Assembly (NCBI RefSeq): GCF_000002995.4
Contig: NW_025062476.1
Coordinates: 9,608,501 to 9,672,500 of the forward strand
Origin: Brugia malayi
Taxonomy: Eukaryota; Nematoda; Chromadorea; Rhabditida; Onchocercidae
Direction: 5' to 3'
Length of the DNA: 64,000 bases
Below the pieces are notes generated by a model. That model worked only from the letters and a program-made list of their open reading frames with translations, was not told where the DNA came from and did no database searches. Positions 24,030 to 36,499 of this stretch are shown piece by piece (the stretch's first letter is position 1; each line of letters opens with the position of its first letter). The translations under genes and the position numbers were made by a program.

Positions 24030-26160
24030 ATTTATCAAACAGAGTCAATGTGTGCATTTATTTATTATGACGAAAGTGATTTAATCCTGTATGAAATGCC
24101 TTATGTGTACTCAGTGTTATAAGAAGATAAGTACAGAAAATAGAGATCGCCATTTAATTCAAGTTTCAACTCTTATTTTCAAGATCGAAACGCTCGCACA
24201 TGCTTGGTGTCGCTTGGCAGTTGCTTATTCGTGTGTTCTACATTGACGTTCAAAAAACAGTTGAGAAATGACACGTCATGGTGTAAAGTGTACCGGTTCT
24301 ACTCAGAAATTTTTTGATTGTGTAGGGATGAAGAATAATTGTTTCAGGTAGTCCTTTTATCATACAAATATTACTGGTTCATAAGGTTTTAACAGTAGTT
24401 ATTGGGAAGCAAAGCGATCCATACGGAAATTACAGATTTGGTAAGCACTGAAGGATGACAGTTATCATCTGTTGGCAATATACAACGACGATGACATTGG
24501 TGGAACTGATAAGATAAGGAGGAGAAGGGCTGCTTTTTGGTTTGTATAGGAAGCATAAAGAAAGGAGGAGGGAGATTGAAGTGCTACAAGGAAGCAAGCA
24601 AGCAGTCCGTTATATGTTTGCAAGTGATGATACTGTTGACGTGTCTCTCTTCTGCATGACACCTCTGTACCGTACTTCAGTTCACTTCAGTGCTTAGCAT
24701 TGAACTGTGCATAAAATCCAATCATTTCTTATAGTGATATTATGCACATTTTCATGCAAAGCATTCAAGTTTTCAAATATTCTTCGCCTCTCACTGTCTT
24801 TCAATAATTTACCTCTTCACGAGACTTTTCTTTAACATTCATTCTTTTGTATTTGGCACTCCATTTCAATCTCTCAATTATTCACATCCATCAAAATATT
24901 TCATTCCTTCAAACCGAACTACTTAAAACAAACGGTGAAATGAACAACATTCTCAAGAGCAGATTGTATGCATTTTTGCACCTTGCACACTGCTCTATTC
25001 CTGGTGCATATATAAGCCTAGCTAGGTTTTAGCATATTTGATCAATAGATAGTTGTGCAATGTGCAATGTGTTTCATGTACGCCTTGTTATGTTACATTA
25101 GCGCTTAATATTCTTATTCTTCACAACACAAACAACAATTTTGTTTTCGTTCAAGAATAACATTTCGACTCAATTTTGTGGTGCAAATTAACCTTTATCA
25201 CCACGGTAGGCTATTAGGCTCTATCCGACACTTTCACATCATCAAAAGGCATTTATTTGATTTTTATGTTATGCATCATCATTATACTGCTTTGAAATAT
25301 TTTTGAAAGCTGAGCAAAAAATTGATTATAATTTCATATTTATTTGACGACAGCATGATTCATTCACCTTACTTGAAAATCTGACATAGAACATCTCATC
25401 AATTTCAAGATATAGAGTGCAGAATAAGTGGACAATGTCCTGAAACTGACGAATGCTATTTGGGAATTTAGAATGACAATGCTATCATGAAATTGGATAG
25501 AAAATGAAAATAGTCTAACTGTTTGATAAGTCTTGATAAGTTGGTTAGCAACAATATCTTCACCAAATATTTCAGTGTCATTGGCATTAGTGCATCACTG
25601 GCAAAATGATTTCTGCTTATCAAAAATTATTGAAATTTAGAGTAGTTGTTCCCTGTGATATCTTGAAATCTTGTTTTGTATTAAGTTATAACGCTGGATT
25701 TTGTTTAGAGTGAACAAGCTATATAGATCCTTTCCACACATTTTCTCAGTTACTTGCAATTTTTGTGATACTTTACTGTACGAAGGCTTACTCCCACTCT
25801 ACTCTCTGCTACCAAAAGCAATATATGATCTCTTTCACCGCTAAAATTTGAATCATCATTCCTGCCAATCAACTAATGTTCATTTTGTTATAAATAGCAA
25901 TATTACTTATTCATACCTGCTATCATTTGAACTCTGATATGTCTCACTTTATTTCTTCCTACTTTACGGACCTTCAAATCCCTTCGTTACATATTTCTAT
26001 CCAGTCAAACATCATGAAGACTGTTTCAGCAAAAGTGAGTTTTATTGAATTTGATTATACTTGACACAGTAAACATAACTTAAAAATTATATGTATTTAG
26101 ATATTTGGATGAGAATATATTTAACACTTAATCTAAGAAATTTAAAAAATAAGGTTTATG

Positions 26161-26164
26161 AATA

Positions 26165-26214
<50 letters not shown>
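26161..26214. repeat. TA dinucleotide microsatellite
   Basis: About 54 bp of nearly pure TA repeat, flanked on both sides by copies of TATGAATATATATGT-like sequence. Confidence 0.9.
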
Positions 26215-26217
<3 letters not shown>

Positions 26218-27103
26218 GAATATATATGTGCAGAAAATTGTCGAACAAAATTGAAAAACACAATATTATTTGAAAAAGGATATGACAAAGCGAAGTGATA
26301 ACGTGATAAAGATTCATACAGAAAATATGGGAACATTAAATATATTAGTCAAATGTAACAAAATATTGAAATATCAGGAAATGAAATTAAAGACCCGGAA
26401 ACAGACGGAAGGAAATTTAGGCCGAAGATCCACAGTAATGTACAAAGCTAAAATAAATAAAATTATTACACTTTCAAGAAAAAAATCCTTGCAAAAATAA
26501 ATGGTGAGTTGGGCATGCAAGATAATATATATCAAACAAAAATTTTTTCCATCATTTGTTGGTTTAGCTGGATATCACTTTTCTCAATGAAAGACAATGA
26601 AAGATTTTTATGTAAAGAATATTGAATTGCTTACATATAAAAAAGACCCCTGCCAAAATCTTGGAGAACATTATTTTGAAATATATAATGAGTTTATAAT
26701 AAGATGGCAGTTCAAAACTTATTCTACTTTATAAATGAATAAATAAGATTGCGAAGTTTGTCACATAATTTCGATTATTCAAACCCATCTGTTGAAAAGG
26801 GATTAAGTCGTAGGAATTTATTACATTTTTAACACTGGTAAGTAAATCGATAACTGAAAAAAAAAAAAAAAAAAGAAAACATTTTCATTTCTGGTGATTT
26901 TGGGTCTGGACATTTTATACTCTAAACGCAGGTCTCGATAATAATATAATAATAATCTACAGCAGCTTTAGTAGTCACTGTGATTTTCAGGGCGTTGCCC
27001 ATACGCTGATGCTACCAAAGTTATCGAAACAAATGTTAGCTTAAACAGCACCTTATAACGCATTCCTCGGTGCTTAATAGCACATGAGACGCAGATGCAA
27101 TTT

Positions 27104-30100
27104 TCATCCTTCGCTGGAATCAGAAGAATCACCCAGTGATAGAATCTTACACACATGAATTGGAAGTTTGTCTTGACTGGCCGCAAGTTGATGAAATATA
27201 GCTTCCGCTGAAGTTAACGTATCATTCAAATCAATATGCATCGATAGATCGTTTACATGCTGAAATAATGGAAAGAATCTAAATATTTATATTTCTGAAA
27301 ATTTCTTAAGATTTTTAAGCAACAAATTTTCATGACGCAACTTGCAGAAGAGTAAATGTTAGATATAACTGTTAGAGAGATTTGATTAACAGTTTTTCTA
27401 ATTCATGAGAGCTTGTAATATTTCTGACTTGAACGGTCTACATTATCACAATCCACTGAATTCAATATTAAAATCTCAGTTTTCGAAATGTCAAAATATT
27501 AAGGAAAAATGAAACTAGCCTTAAGGATTTCTGTCAAACCAAACTTGTTTTCAATGATGAAATTCATTTGCTGATCAAGAATTGCAACACAAATTAAGAG
27601 ATGGAAATTTGAACATGGTAAATCGGTCCACAAAACCTGAAGAAATACAATGTATTAATACACGGAATACATGAAAACTGAATTAAAAGCATCAACCTCC
27701 CACAACCGCATAATATCATCGAAGCAAAACTCTCGTTTGAATACAACCAGCACCCAGCGAAAACAGAAGTACATGTCATCAGAATTATGACTTTCTGAAA
27801 AAATAAATAAAGAACTATATGAAAAATGTCTTTGAAGAAAAATAATCAATTTCAATATGCAAATAGTTAAAAACAAACAATAATTCATACAGATCAGTTC
27901 ATAAAATATTCAAACTGAAAATCAAAACAGCGAACCTAAATAATTAGCTAATCTGGGATTAACAACCATAAGGAGGTCACGCAAATCCATCAACTGCTTT
28001 TTAATAGCTGACTGGTCCAATTCGAAATTTCTGTGCTATAAATAACAAATTTATGACAAAAACTAAACAATTTAACTAAACTATAATTGGAGAGTGTTAG
28101 AAGTTTTGATTCCTGTTAGTTATTTTATTATACGACAGAGGGAAATTATAAAATAATCTAACACAAAATAATTATCTGGTCAAAAAGAGAAATGATACTC
28201 TTACAAAACTTGAATAGTTAGAAATTACATACAGCCAAAGAAACTAAACTATTCAAGTCTTTTATGTTTGCATCAAAAAACTGGGAACGAATGAAACATA
28301 ATTTCAATCATTTATTAAAAAGCTAATGAAATTAAAATCTTACTACTCTTTTTAACAACCCAACAAAAGCCCAAAACGCGTGAACTTCATTCTGCAGCAC
28401 GACAAGCAAAGGAGAAAGAAAATCACTCATTCCTTGTACATAACCTAAAACACAATTGGATAATGTTTTAAAAAAAATGATTTATAGCCATTATAGCTTT
28501 TTCTTGTAAATCCGCGCATTTTTTTCGTTTTTTTTCGTTTTTTTTCGTTTTTTTTTTTTTTTGAATAAACAACTAACCGAGGTCAAAATTATACATACAA
28601 TACGTCATTAAGATGTCATTGAGGAGCACGAGATTACCGTTATTACAGCCACCAAAGAAAACATGTGTACGATCCGTTCGTGAGACATCTTTATCTGAAA
28701 ATAATACAAAAGATCAATTGAAAGGATCGTTTTTATAAAGCAAATATATAAAAAATATATCTAAAAATGCAAACAATGATAAATCGCTTTGTAAAATACC
28801 AATTAAAGCTTTCCGAGCAGCAAATTCACTAAATCTACTTTCTTGATCTTTGCTTATTGTTTTCCACTGTAGTTTCATGCGATAGTAATCCTCGGAAAGC
28901 GTTTTGTGTATCTTAAAAATAATTTTGTTCATGAACAGAAAAGAATTAGAGAGCAATTTGTTGAAAATAACTTAAAAGATTTCTCTGAAAATTCTAAAAA
29001 GTAAACAAATGAAAAAAGAAGCCCAAAACAAATAAGATAAAATTGAAAATGCGAATAATTACAGTTTCATTCTGTGCAGAGGATTTTTTCCAATCATATA
29101 CACCGAGAAGATACTTCCACGCTTCTTTCCTTAACGATGAATCCAAACCACCACGAAAGATCAATACTTTTAATGAATGAACATCTCTGATACAGCCATT
29201 AGGCATTCTAAATATTCTCATTTCCAACAAAAGTCAAAAAACCACAAATAAACAAATTTTGGAAAACGAACTACAAATCTGACTAAACCATGCCAAAATT
29301 ACACGAGTTCTGCTTACTTATACTTTTGCCAGAGTGCTTCGGTCAGTGGTTGTTCCCTTGTAAATTCTGGGCGTTCTGGCAATTCCAAATGTGTTATAAG
29401 TTCAAAACCTGCATCATCATGCGACCTATAAAATCAATGAATATGAAATGAGATCTGTAAAAATAAATGAAAAAATCGAATAAAATTTGTCGAAAGAATT
29501 ACCTTAGAATGCCTGCTGCTTCATCTTCTTTTTCTCTTAACTCCCTCATTGCTCTGATTTTTTCTTCTGCACTCACCGCATCTGATTCCAATATAGAAGG
29601 AATAACCTTCAAAAGAAACAATACAGTATGAAATGAAAGTGATGATTTAAAGATTTTAAGCTTGTCACTATATATCTTTTTTTAAGTGCTTTTACATTTT
29701 GTTATGTCCACAGTTCCAATCTGGAAATCAGAGTGAAGTGTGAGAGTGGCAATAATAGCAGCAAAGAAAGATGCAAACTTTCTTTAATATATGGTTTAAT
29801 ATAATATTTTAACAAAGTGGAAAATAATTTCTAAATGTACCTGCTCCTGGACAAATGTTGCAACTTTCCCAAGTCCTGTCATTGCTGTCGCGTACGGTTG
29901 TGCCATCATACGCTATAACAGTAAATTAGATGTGGAAATGTCTTTCATAAAACTAAAGATAATAAAGATAACCAAGTAAAACATGAAAGTACCGAGAAGA
30001 AATCACTGTTCAAATCCAAAATGGAGACAGATTGTTCCAAAGCTTCAAGGCGTTCATCCGTAAAAAGTACCAAATTTGCTTCTCGAGCTGAACGTTTCAA

Positions 30101-31105
30101 TGTAGCATATCTAAAACTTGCAAAAATAATAAGTGTATGTTTAAGTTACAAATGATTAAGAAAATATTACCTTTGTAAGTTATCAGTAAAGGAAGATATA
30201 CCACCTTGACGAAAATACAGTGGTGTATAGCCCGAACCATCCTTACCGATAAACCGTACCCAAGGATATCCTTCAAAAATGAGTCATAATACACACAAAA
30301 GCAAGATAGACTTACTAAGTAACACAGATTCTATTAACTGCTCTACTGCTAGTTAGAAGTCGAAATTAAAAAATACTATGATTTATAGAAATCCGAAATA
30401 AACCAAGATTTTTCAATCAATGATAGCCAAAAAATTAGATATTTTCAATTTCAACAAGCAGAATTCATTTTGGAAAAAATACCTTTCTTGGGTTCAACAC
30501 ATTGAAATGACCGCAAATCTTTAATATCAACTGAAAATTTTAGCTTATTTATATAATCTCGACGTGATTCACCACTATCTGATGATGTTGAAAGATTTTC
30601 ACTGTCATCCTCCGCTGCAAGGACCCAACCATCCTCTTCCATAGGAACCCATTCAATCATCACACCACATGGCTGAAAATAAAAAATTTTTTTATGTTAT
30701 CATATTGGTAAAAATTGATAAAAACAACTATTTAACTCTCGAAAATAACAACCAAATGAATAGGAGATAAACTGCACAAACTTTTTCAAGTAACGATAAT
30801 TTCCCACTGATGTAACAGTCTTCTGTTTCTTCACTTTCCACAACTCGTTTTGCTGCAACTCCCTGAAGCGTAAAAGCCTCCTAAAAGCATTCAGCGTATT
30901 TTCAAAAAAAAGTGATTTGCCAAAACCACCTTTTCTCTCCTCACCAAAAAAAAGTTTTAGGGAATGACTACATAACAAATAGGGAAACTAAGGCAAGGCT
31001 GAGCTTATGAAAAACTTCCCTCCAAGAATGAACTAGAACACACACCGCCATCATACTATCCACTTCTTTTAGAAGAATTACGTCAGTTGTCTCAACTGTA
31101 TGCAT
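27104..31105 (-). CDS. Rab GTPase-activating protein, TBC1D15/17 type
   Basis: Fifteen exons, 565 codons: 31046-31105, 30483-30672, 30171-30270, 29993-30110, 29841-29912, 29503-29606, 29318-29425, 29063-29207, 28800-28911, 28578-28694, 28344-28444, 27936-28035, 27697-27794, 27520-27636, 27104-27259. All phases close. The N-terminal region has blocks shared with TBC1D15/17 (GFELITHLELPERPEF, PLTEALWQKYK). The TBC domain runs from about residue 265 to 515: IFRGGLDSSLRKEAWKYLLG, the arginine-finger motif DKDVSRTDR (about 337-345), the glutamine-finger YVQGMSD (about 377), YFCFRWVLVVFKREF and LWEVLWTDLPCSNFHLL. Both catalytic fingers are present, so it should be active. In other animals TBC1D15 acts on Rab7 at late endosomes, lysosomes and mitochondria. 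Exon 1 (20 codons, behind TTTTGCAG) is tentative. The intron after 27520 has a GC donor. Confidence 0.9.
28513..28562. repeat. Short tandem repeat, unit about TTTTTTTTCG
   Basis: Three or more 10-bp T8CG units followed by a long T run, inside an intron of the Rab GAP gene. The unit is regular despite the low complexity. Confidence 0.75.
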
Positions 31106-32580
31106 CAGCTACTGCAAAATCGTTTAGATATTTTCAAGTCAAAATGAAAATACATTTCGTGAACTGCAGCAGTAAAATTTAGTCCTCAGCCAATCTTGTA
31201 TAAAATGGGAAGTTATAGATGAATGCCTAAAAAACGGACATTGTTGTAACAGTAATCTAGCAAAGAATAGTATCTTTTCATATATAAAACATGAAACTGT
31301 GACTGACACGTGCAATAAATGAAGAGTGAACGCCTGTCACATCGTCCAAAGCTTCCATTGTCATCACTCCTTTTTTCTTCTGATAATGTCGATACACAAG
31401 ATATGCAGGAATCATCAACAACTGATCAAATCAAGATTGCTCCTTTAAAAAATAAAATACAAAAAGAAAAACACGACAATCCTAGTAATTTTGTTGCCCA
31501 TCATTTACTAATTGTTCCCATCTAATACTATTGAATGATTATTTTTCAATCCTATCACTTTCATCCATTACTTTACATCATGGTCATTTCAGAGCAAACA
31601 GTACTATCATCATTTTTAGCTGCTTATAATAACTCTATTATCATGTCAAATAATTCCCAAAAGTGCTGGATACGTAAACTTGATGTTCACGTGGAACAGT
31701 TCCCATCAAATAACAAAAATACATCAAACACAAGAGTAACAGACTTTTTGCTTGGAAAATAGTTTAAATTTTGGAAATTTTTCAGTTTTGAAGCAAAACT
31801 TTACATCTAGATGGATATGATATACGTACACCACACATACACATACACATTAAATGCACTTGCCGTGAAAGAGTGGATTCCGGGTCGTCCATTGGACGCA
31901 ATAATAGTTACAACAGTAAATCGATTGCCGCGTTGCTGATCGCGGCGCGGCAAGCAGCGTGGAAGGATGTGTGTAAAAGTGTGGTGAAGTGACTTCTCGA
32001 TTTGGGATGATAGATGTGCGGGATTAGCGGTACTCAGTCATCATCTACCTTATCTCGTACAACACCGCCACGTCACGTGGTTCTCTTTATTTCCTGGTAC
32101 CAATTATCCTATAATCCACTTTATGTTTCGTAATGTGTTACCATTTAGCACTTCTGCTCTCTTAACTTTGCATAAATAATATTTCCCATATGAATGTTAA
32201 AACATTACACTTAAATAATTTATTGGTCTCTAATAATCACAATTCCAAGTTTTACTTCATACCCATCTCCATTTTGCCTTTGTTTTCCTTTACGTTTCTC
32301 AGAAGGCGAATACTTTAGTAAATTAGACAGATATCGTCATGTGCTGCGTTTCCATCGCATTATGAAGTTATTGATGGCAAAGACTTTTTCATTTCTAATG
32401 CATTTTATTTTGTAATTTCTCAGTCGAATATAATTTTCAGATTTCCAGTTATTCCAGTTTTAACTGTCGTTTTATTTTGCAGATTGTCTCTTCCTACTTT
32501 TGATAATCCGGCAGATCCTTTCATTAATCTCCATATTGCTGTTTGGTGGTACCAATCGATGTATGGGAAAAGGAACGAGT
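31106..32580. other. Divergent promoter region, with a GC-rich block, upstream of the RNF11-like gene
   Basis: Between the TBC start (minus) and the RNF11-like start (plus). 31860-32090 is clearly more GC- and CpG-rich than its surroundings and contains an E-box CACGTG at 32074-32079; it probably holds the promoter or first non-coding exon of the RNF11-like gene. TTTTATTTTGCAG ending at 32482 is a good acceptor about 100 bp before the ATG. No coding content recognised in open frames at 31319-31525 and 31535-31762. Confidence 0.5.
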
Positions 32581-34068
32581 ATGGGGAACTGTTTGCCGTT
32601 ACTGTTCCCGAACTTATTGCGTAGCGACGATCACTCCGCACTGGAAGAAGTCATTGATAATGCTAGCGGCAGTAATACTATAATGAGATATCCCGATTCA
32701 GAGGTTTTTTAAACCATAACGCTTGATAGTTAACTTTTGATGGTTATTCTCTGAGATTGTATTGCTTGCTACTGATTAGCGCTTATCCCATATGAAGAGA
32801 AGCATAATTTGAGAAGAGATAGGTCCATAAATTTTGAGTTACTACCTTATTCTAACTACTTCTATTCAAGCTAGTGTAGTCAAAAGTTGAGCACACCCGA
32901 AATATCATCATTATACTGCGGTAGTACATATTTAAAACGTGTGGAGATAGGTTCCAGTTTAAGAATTTGTAGTAATCTACTGAAAGATTTTAATCGGAAG
33001 GAAAACTTAGAAACGAATTTTTTAATGTCTTTTTTTAATTTTTGTTGTTTTAGGCTTAAAATTTTTTATTGTCCATAGAAGTTGATCATTTTTATGGATC
33101 TGGTCTTCTTTTACATTATTTTTTTTTTCTTAGTTGCACAGTGCATACACAAATGAACTGTGGGTCTCAGAAACAAGCAGCGAAAGAAGGCGACAAGAAT
33201 TATTGATAGAAGACCCTAAAAAAGTTCACGTGTCAACACTACTAGAACAGATTCCTGCTGACACATATAAAGAAGAAGCAAAAATGAGAGATATCGAGTA
33301 AACACATTTTTCATGTGTTTTTTTTTTTTTTGTTTTTGTATTTGTTATGTCATTTTGAGTTTACGTGTGTTAATTGTAGATGGAAATAGCTGTCTTGATA
33401 TAACTGATGTCTGATATAACGTCTTCACTTATTTTAAAGTTTGAAGCGAATCGAGCTTTGGCTTACTTTTTCTTTCTTTTCTTGAGGTGGGATAGAAGAA
33501 TGTTTTATAAGAGAATTATGTCGTGTCATTCCTGATTAACTGTCAACAAAATCGATTTTTGTTTAATGAAGGATGACTTAAAATTAGATCACTTCACATT
33601 TCATACCTTTCTTCATGTTACAAGAATTTTTTAAATTTTCTACTTATAGTAATGGTAATTTTATTATAAAATAAGTTAGGATTATAGTTCTTTTTTTCTG
33701 TTTTTTCCCTGATATAACGCCCTCGCTTATTTTAGAATTTGAAATGAGTCATTAATGACAGTACCTGTTTTGAGAAAGAATTTTACTTTTTGTAGTGTCA
33801 TATAATTCTTGTTCTCTCTTTTAGGTGTCCAATTTGTATGATAGATTTCGTTGATGGTGATCCGATTCGTTATTTGCCTTGTATGCATTGCTATCATAAG
33901 AATTGTGTGGATGATTGGTTGATGCGATCGTTTAGCTGTCCATCGTGTATGGAACCCGTTGACTCAGCCATGTTATCATCATTTACTGCACATACACTTA
34001 TAGGTTTAGAATCATTGACTTGTTCTTCGGCTGCGTCTGGCATACATCACAGTTTGCCACCTGCGTAA
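32581..34068 (+). CDS. RING-H2 finger protein, RNF11-like
   Basis: Three exons (32581-32703, 33134-33297, 33825-34068), 176 codons. Start chosen at MGNC because Gly2 and Cys4 form the myristoyl/palmitoyl membrane anchor also seen in RNF11 (MGNCLK); two in-frame upstream ATGs (for example 32563) would bury it. The C-terminal RING-H2 finger has all eight zinc ligands: C97, C100, C115, H117, H120,C123, C134, C137, and the sequences DPIRYLPCMHCYH, DDWLMRSFSCPSCMEPVD and MLSSF match RNF11 almost residue for residue. RNF11 is a membrane-bound E3-type adaptor acting on endosomes with NEDD4-family ligases and A20. The N-terminal half is diverged, and the PPxY motif that recruits WW domains in RNF11 is absent. 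The C-terminus is about 25 residues longer than in mammals. Confidence 0.92.
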
Positions 34069-35949
34069 CTCATTCTTTTTTTATCTTCATTTATAATATA
34101 ATGTATTTTAGTTCCTTAAAAATCCCAGAAGTTTGGATTGTTTTTCTTTCATATTCAGTGAGATAATTGAGAGCTGAAATACTGAGGAAAATACTGAAGA
34201 TATTAAGAATAGCTATCAGTTTACTGCAAATTAATTTTGTATGTTCAGTTAACGAACTTTTCTATCTTGTCTTTATGTGTATTTCTGTATATGTAAATAT
34301 CTTTATCTATTTGTAAAGAATTTCCAACAAAGTTCAACCTCCGGTGAGCGTCATCTGGCTGGGATTATGACTCTTGGAGAATATTGGAAGCAGTACTTTC
34401 CAACATTGCTATCTGGTAGTTTCCAGTTTCTAGAATGTTTTCTTATTCCATTTTTTTTCTCCATTATATTGTCTTTGCATCTGAATGAGCTAGAACATTC
34501 CTATGCTTTTCTCTCACAAAAGAGTACTAAGTACTTGCTTTACTTTTGTTTTAATACATTGCAGCTCTAAAGTTGAGCACAGGAATGTTAGATTGGTCGT
34601 GTTACATTAATCGTCTAAGCTCTCCGGTTTAATCCATTTATTTAGATTGTTAGTGGTCCGGTTTTCCGGTCCTAACTAACCGATATTTAATACTGTCTCC
34701 TCATTTCGCTTAAGTTTTCTGATACTGGGAAAACCCAAAAGCTTCAGATTAACAGTTTGACATCTTCTGTCAGTGGAACTTTTTAAGAAACAGTTTTACG
34801 GAACTGTCTATGAGGAAAAATTTGCATCACTATTCATATCTTGAACTTTTTCGATTTCATTTTATTTTATATGCTTTCCACTCATCTGTCGGGTATAAAT
34901 GGCCGATCATATAGTTTGCTTTTAACGATCTTCTTCAGTTCATCGGATTAGTCCCAATTTATTACTGGTTTGAATATTTATGTTTTATAAGGTTAATTTT
35001 AATCCTCATCACTTTCTCAAACAATCGTCCATTGTCAACATTTCCTTAACATCTGGAGCTTAAAGTTATGATTTTGATGTTCTTGTTTGATTTTCATTCC
35101 TGAAAAATAATTCTGTTACCATTTTCCCCTTTTTCTTGTTAATTCAAATGAGGTAGTTATACGAACTGATGATTTTACTTTGGAGTTTCTCTTTGGTGAA
35201 GTTTTGTTTGAAAGTTCCTTTTTTTTCGCATTTACCCTCTTTTTGTTCTTTATAATTTTTTCAGTGAGCTTTGAGTCTGATGTGTTTATTGATGCTTGTA
35301 AATTATATGAAGGTACTATTTTTGTGAAAAATTTTTTTTAGCTTAAATGTAAATGTAAATATCATTGCTGCATACACTTCGCCGTTTTATAAATAAGTTT
35401 TGCTACGCATTTTTCGTTTCACATTTTAGCTTCAATCAGTTTTGAAAGATGAAAAGAAGTGATACAAGTCGGGGGACACACATAAAGGAGGTCATTTTTC
35501 CTGGTTGTTGCTATTTGTCTATTTGCTTCCGGTTATTTCTCGGAAATTCTGTCATTCATTGGATTCAAAAATATCAGACCTGGCGATCTGTGGATCAAAA
35601 ATAGAAATTTGGGTGAATTCCTCTTTGAATACGTATGTTGCAACATGGCTGCTCATGGGAACAACTGGTGTTGCAGTGAGTCGGAAGAAAAGGAAATGAA
35701 ATCTTCGAAGTGAGAGTGTTCGAAGAGAAACATGAACGCTTAAGATGATTTTTCTTTCTCGTATGCAGCTGTGCTTGAGGTGGTGGGTACAGACCTTCCA
35801 GCGATGAAAGTGATCTTAAGACAAACTTCAAACTAGCTAGAGTTGTGAGGATGAAGCAGACATGCTCTTCAGATTTCCTCTCACATTGTTCAACGAATCT
35901 CGAAACTAGAACCTTAGTTTATACATACACATACACACATACACATACA

Positions 35950-35980
<31 letters not shown>

Positions 35981-36499
35981 GCACACTCATATATACATAT
36001 TTTTGTCTTAGATCCTCCACAGCTGCCATTTTTCCTTATCGCTGAAGAAGTGTTTAGCGACACCACGAATATATAGATGACATTTTTTATCGTGAGATTT
36101 TTATCGTGAGACAGCGGACAAAATATACAATTTGTATTTGATTCATGCTCTCCATTAAACCCATCCTTCATAAATCTGCTTGAATAGTGATAATGAGATC
36201 GGATATGGTTTAAAAATTTAAGTTGAAGTTAAATTGCATTCGTCATCCTCTGCCTATGGCAAATCAACATGTTTATCTCTAATGTAATGTTAAACAATTT
36301 TTAACTCTTCCATCTTTTTCAATATCAGTACAGTTTAAGTTAAATTTATTCATAATTTCAGTTTTAGCTTAAAAACTGTTTTCTCCAATATTTTAGTTCG
36401 GAGATTCAATTTAGAAATGAAGTAACGGCTCATCCCTTTTTGCAGTATTTTCTGGAACACATTTTTGAAACGATTGAGTAATAGTTAGAACAAGAAGAA
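34069..36499. other. Intergenic between RNF11-like and membrane-protein genes
   Basis: 2.4 kb on the plus strand containing the 3' UTR of the RNF11-like gene and the upstream region of the next gene. A CA/TACACA microsatellite lies at 35920-35990. Open frames at 34277-34570 and 35505-35699 have no recognisable content or splice partners. Nothing else supported. Confidence 0.5.
35920..35990. repeat. CA-type microsatellite
   Basis: About 70 bp of TACACA and CA repeats, becoming pure CA in the second half. Confidence 0.9.

Larger units (their letters stand above)
23848..27103. other. Intergenic, convergent ends of ClpP and TBC genes
   Basis: About 3.2 kb with no confident gene. Contains the ClpP 3' UTR, a long TA dinucleotide array at 26161-26214, and the 3' UTR of the Rab GAP gene on the other strand. 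A 27-codon frame from ATG 24268 starts MTRHGVKCT, which recalls the N-terminus of NOSIP-family proteins, but it stops at once and has no continuation. Confidence 0.5.

Noticed and set aside
26021..26041. ATGAAGACTGTTTCAGCAAAA followed by GTGAGT, like a short first exon
   Set aside because: No downstream exon with an open frame or recognisable protein could be joined to it.
30700..30978. 92-codon open frame in the first intron of the Rab GAP gene
   Set aside because: No similarity to TBC1D15/17 and no need for it: exon 1 and exon 2 join in phase without it. The 5' end of this gene does remain uncertain.
34277..34420. Possible alternative last exon of the RNF11-like gene (frame with GERHLAGIMTLGEYW)
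   Set aside because: The RNF11-like frame already has a stop at 34068, and no donor before it joins in phase to this segment with confidence.
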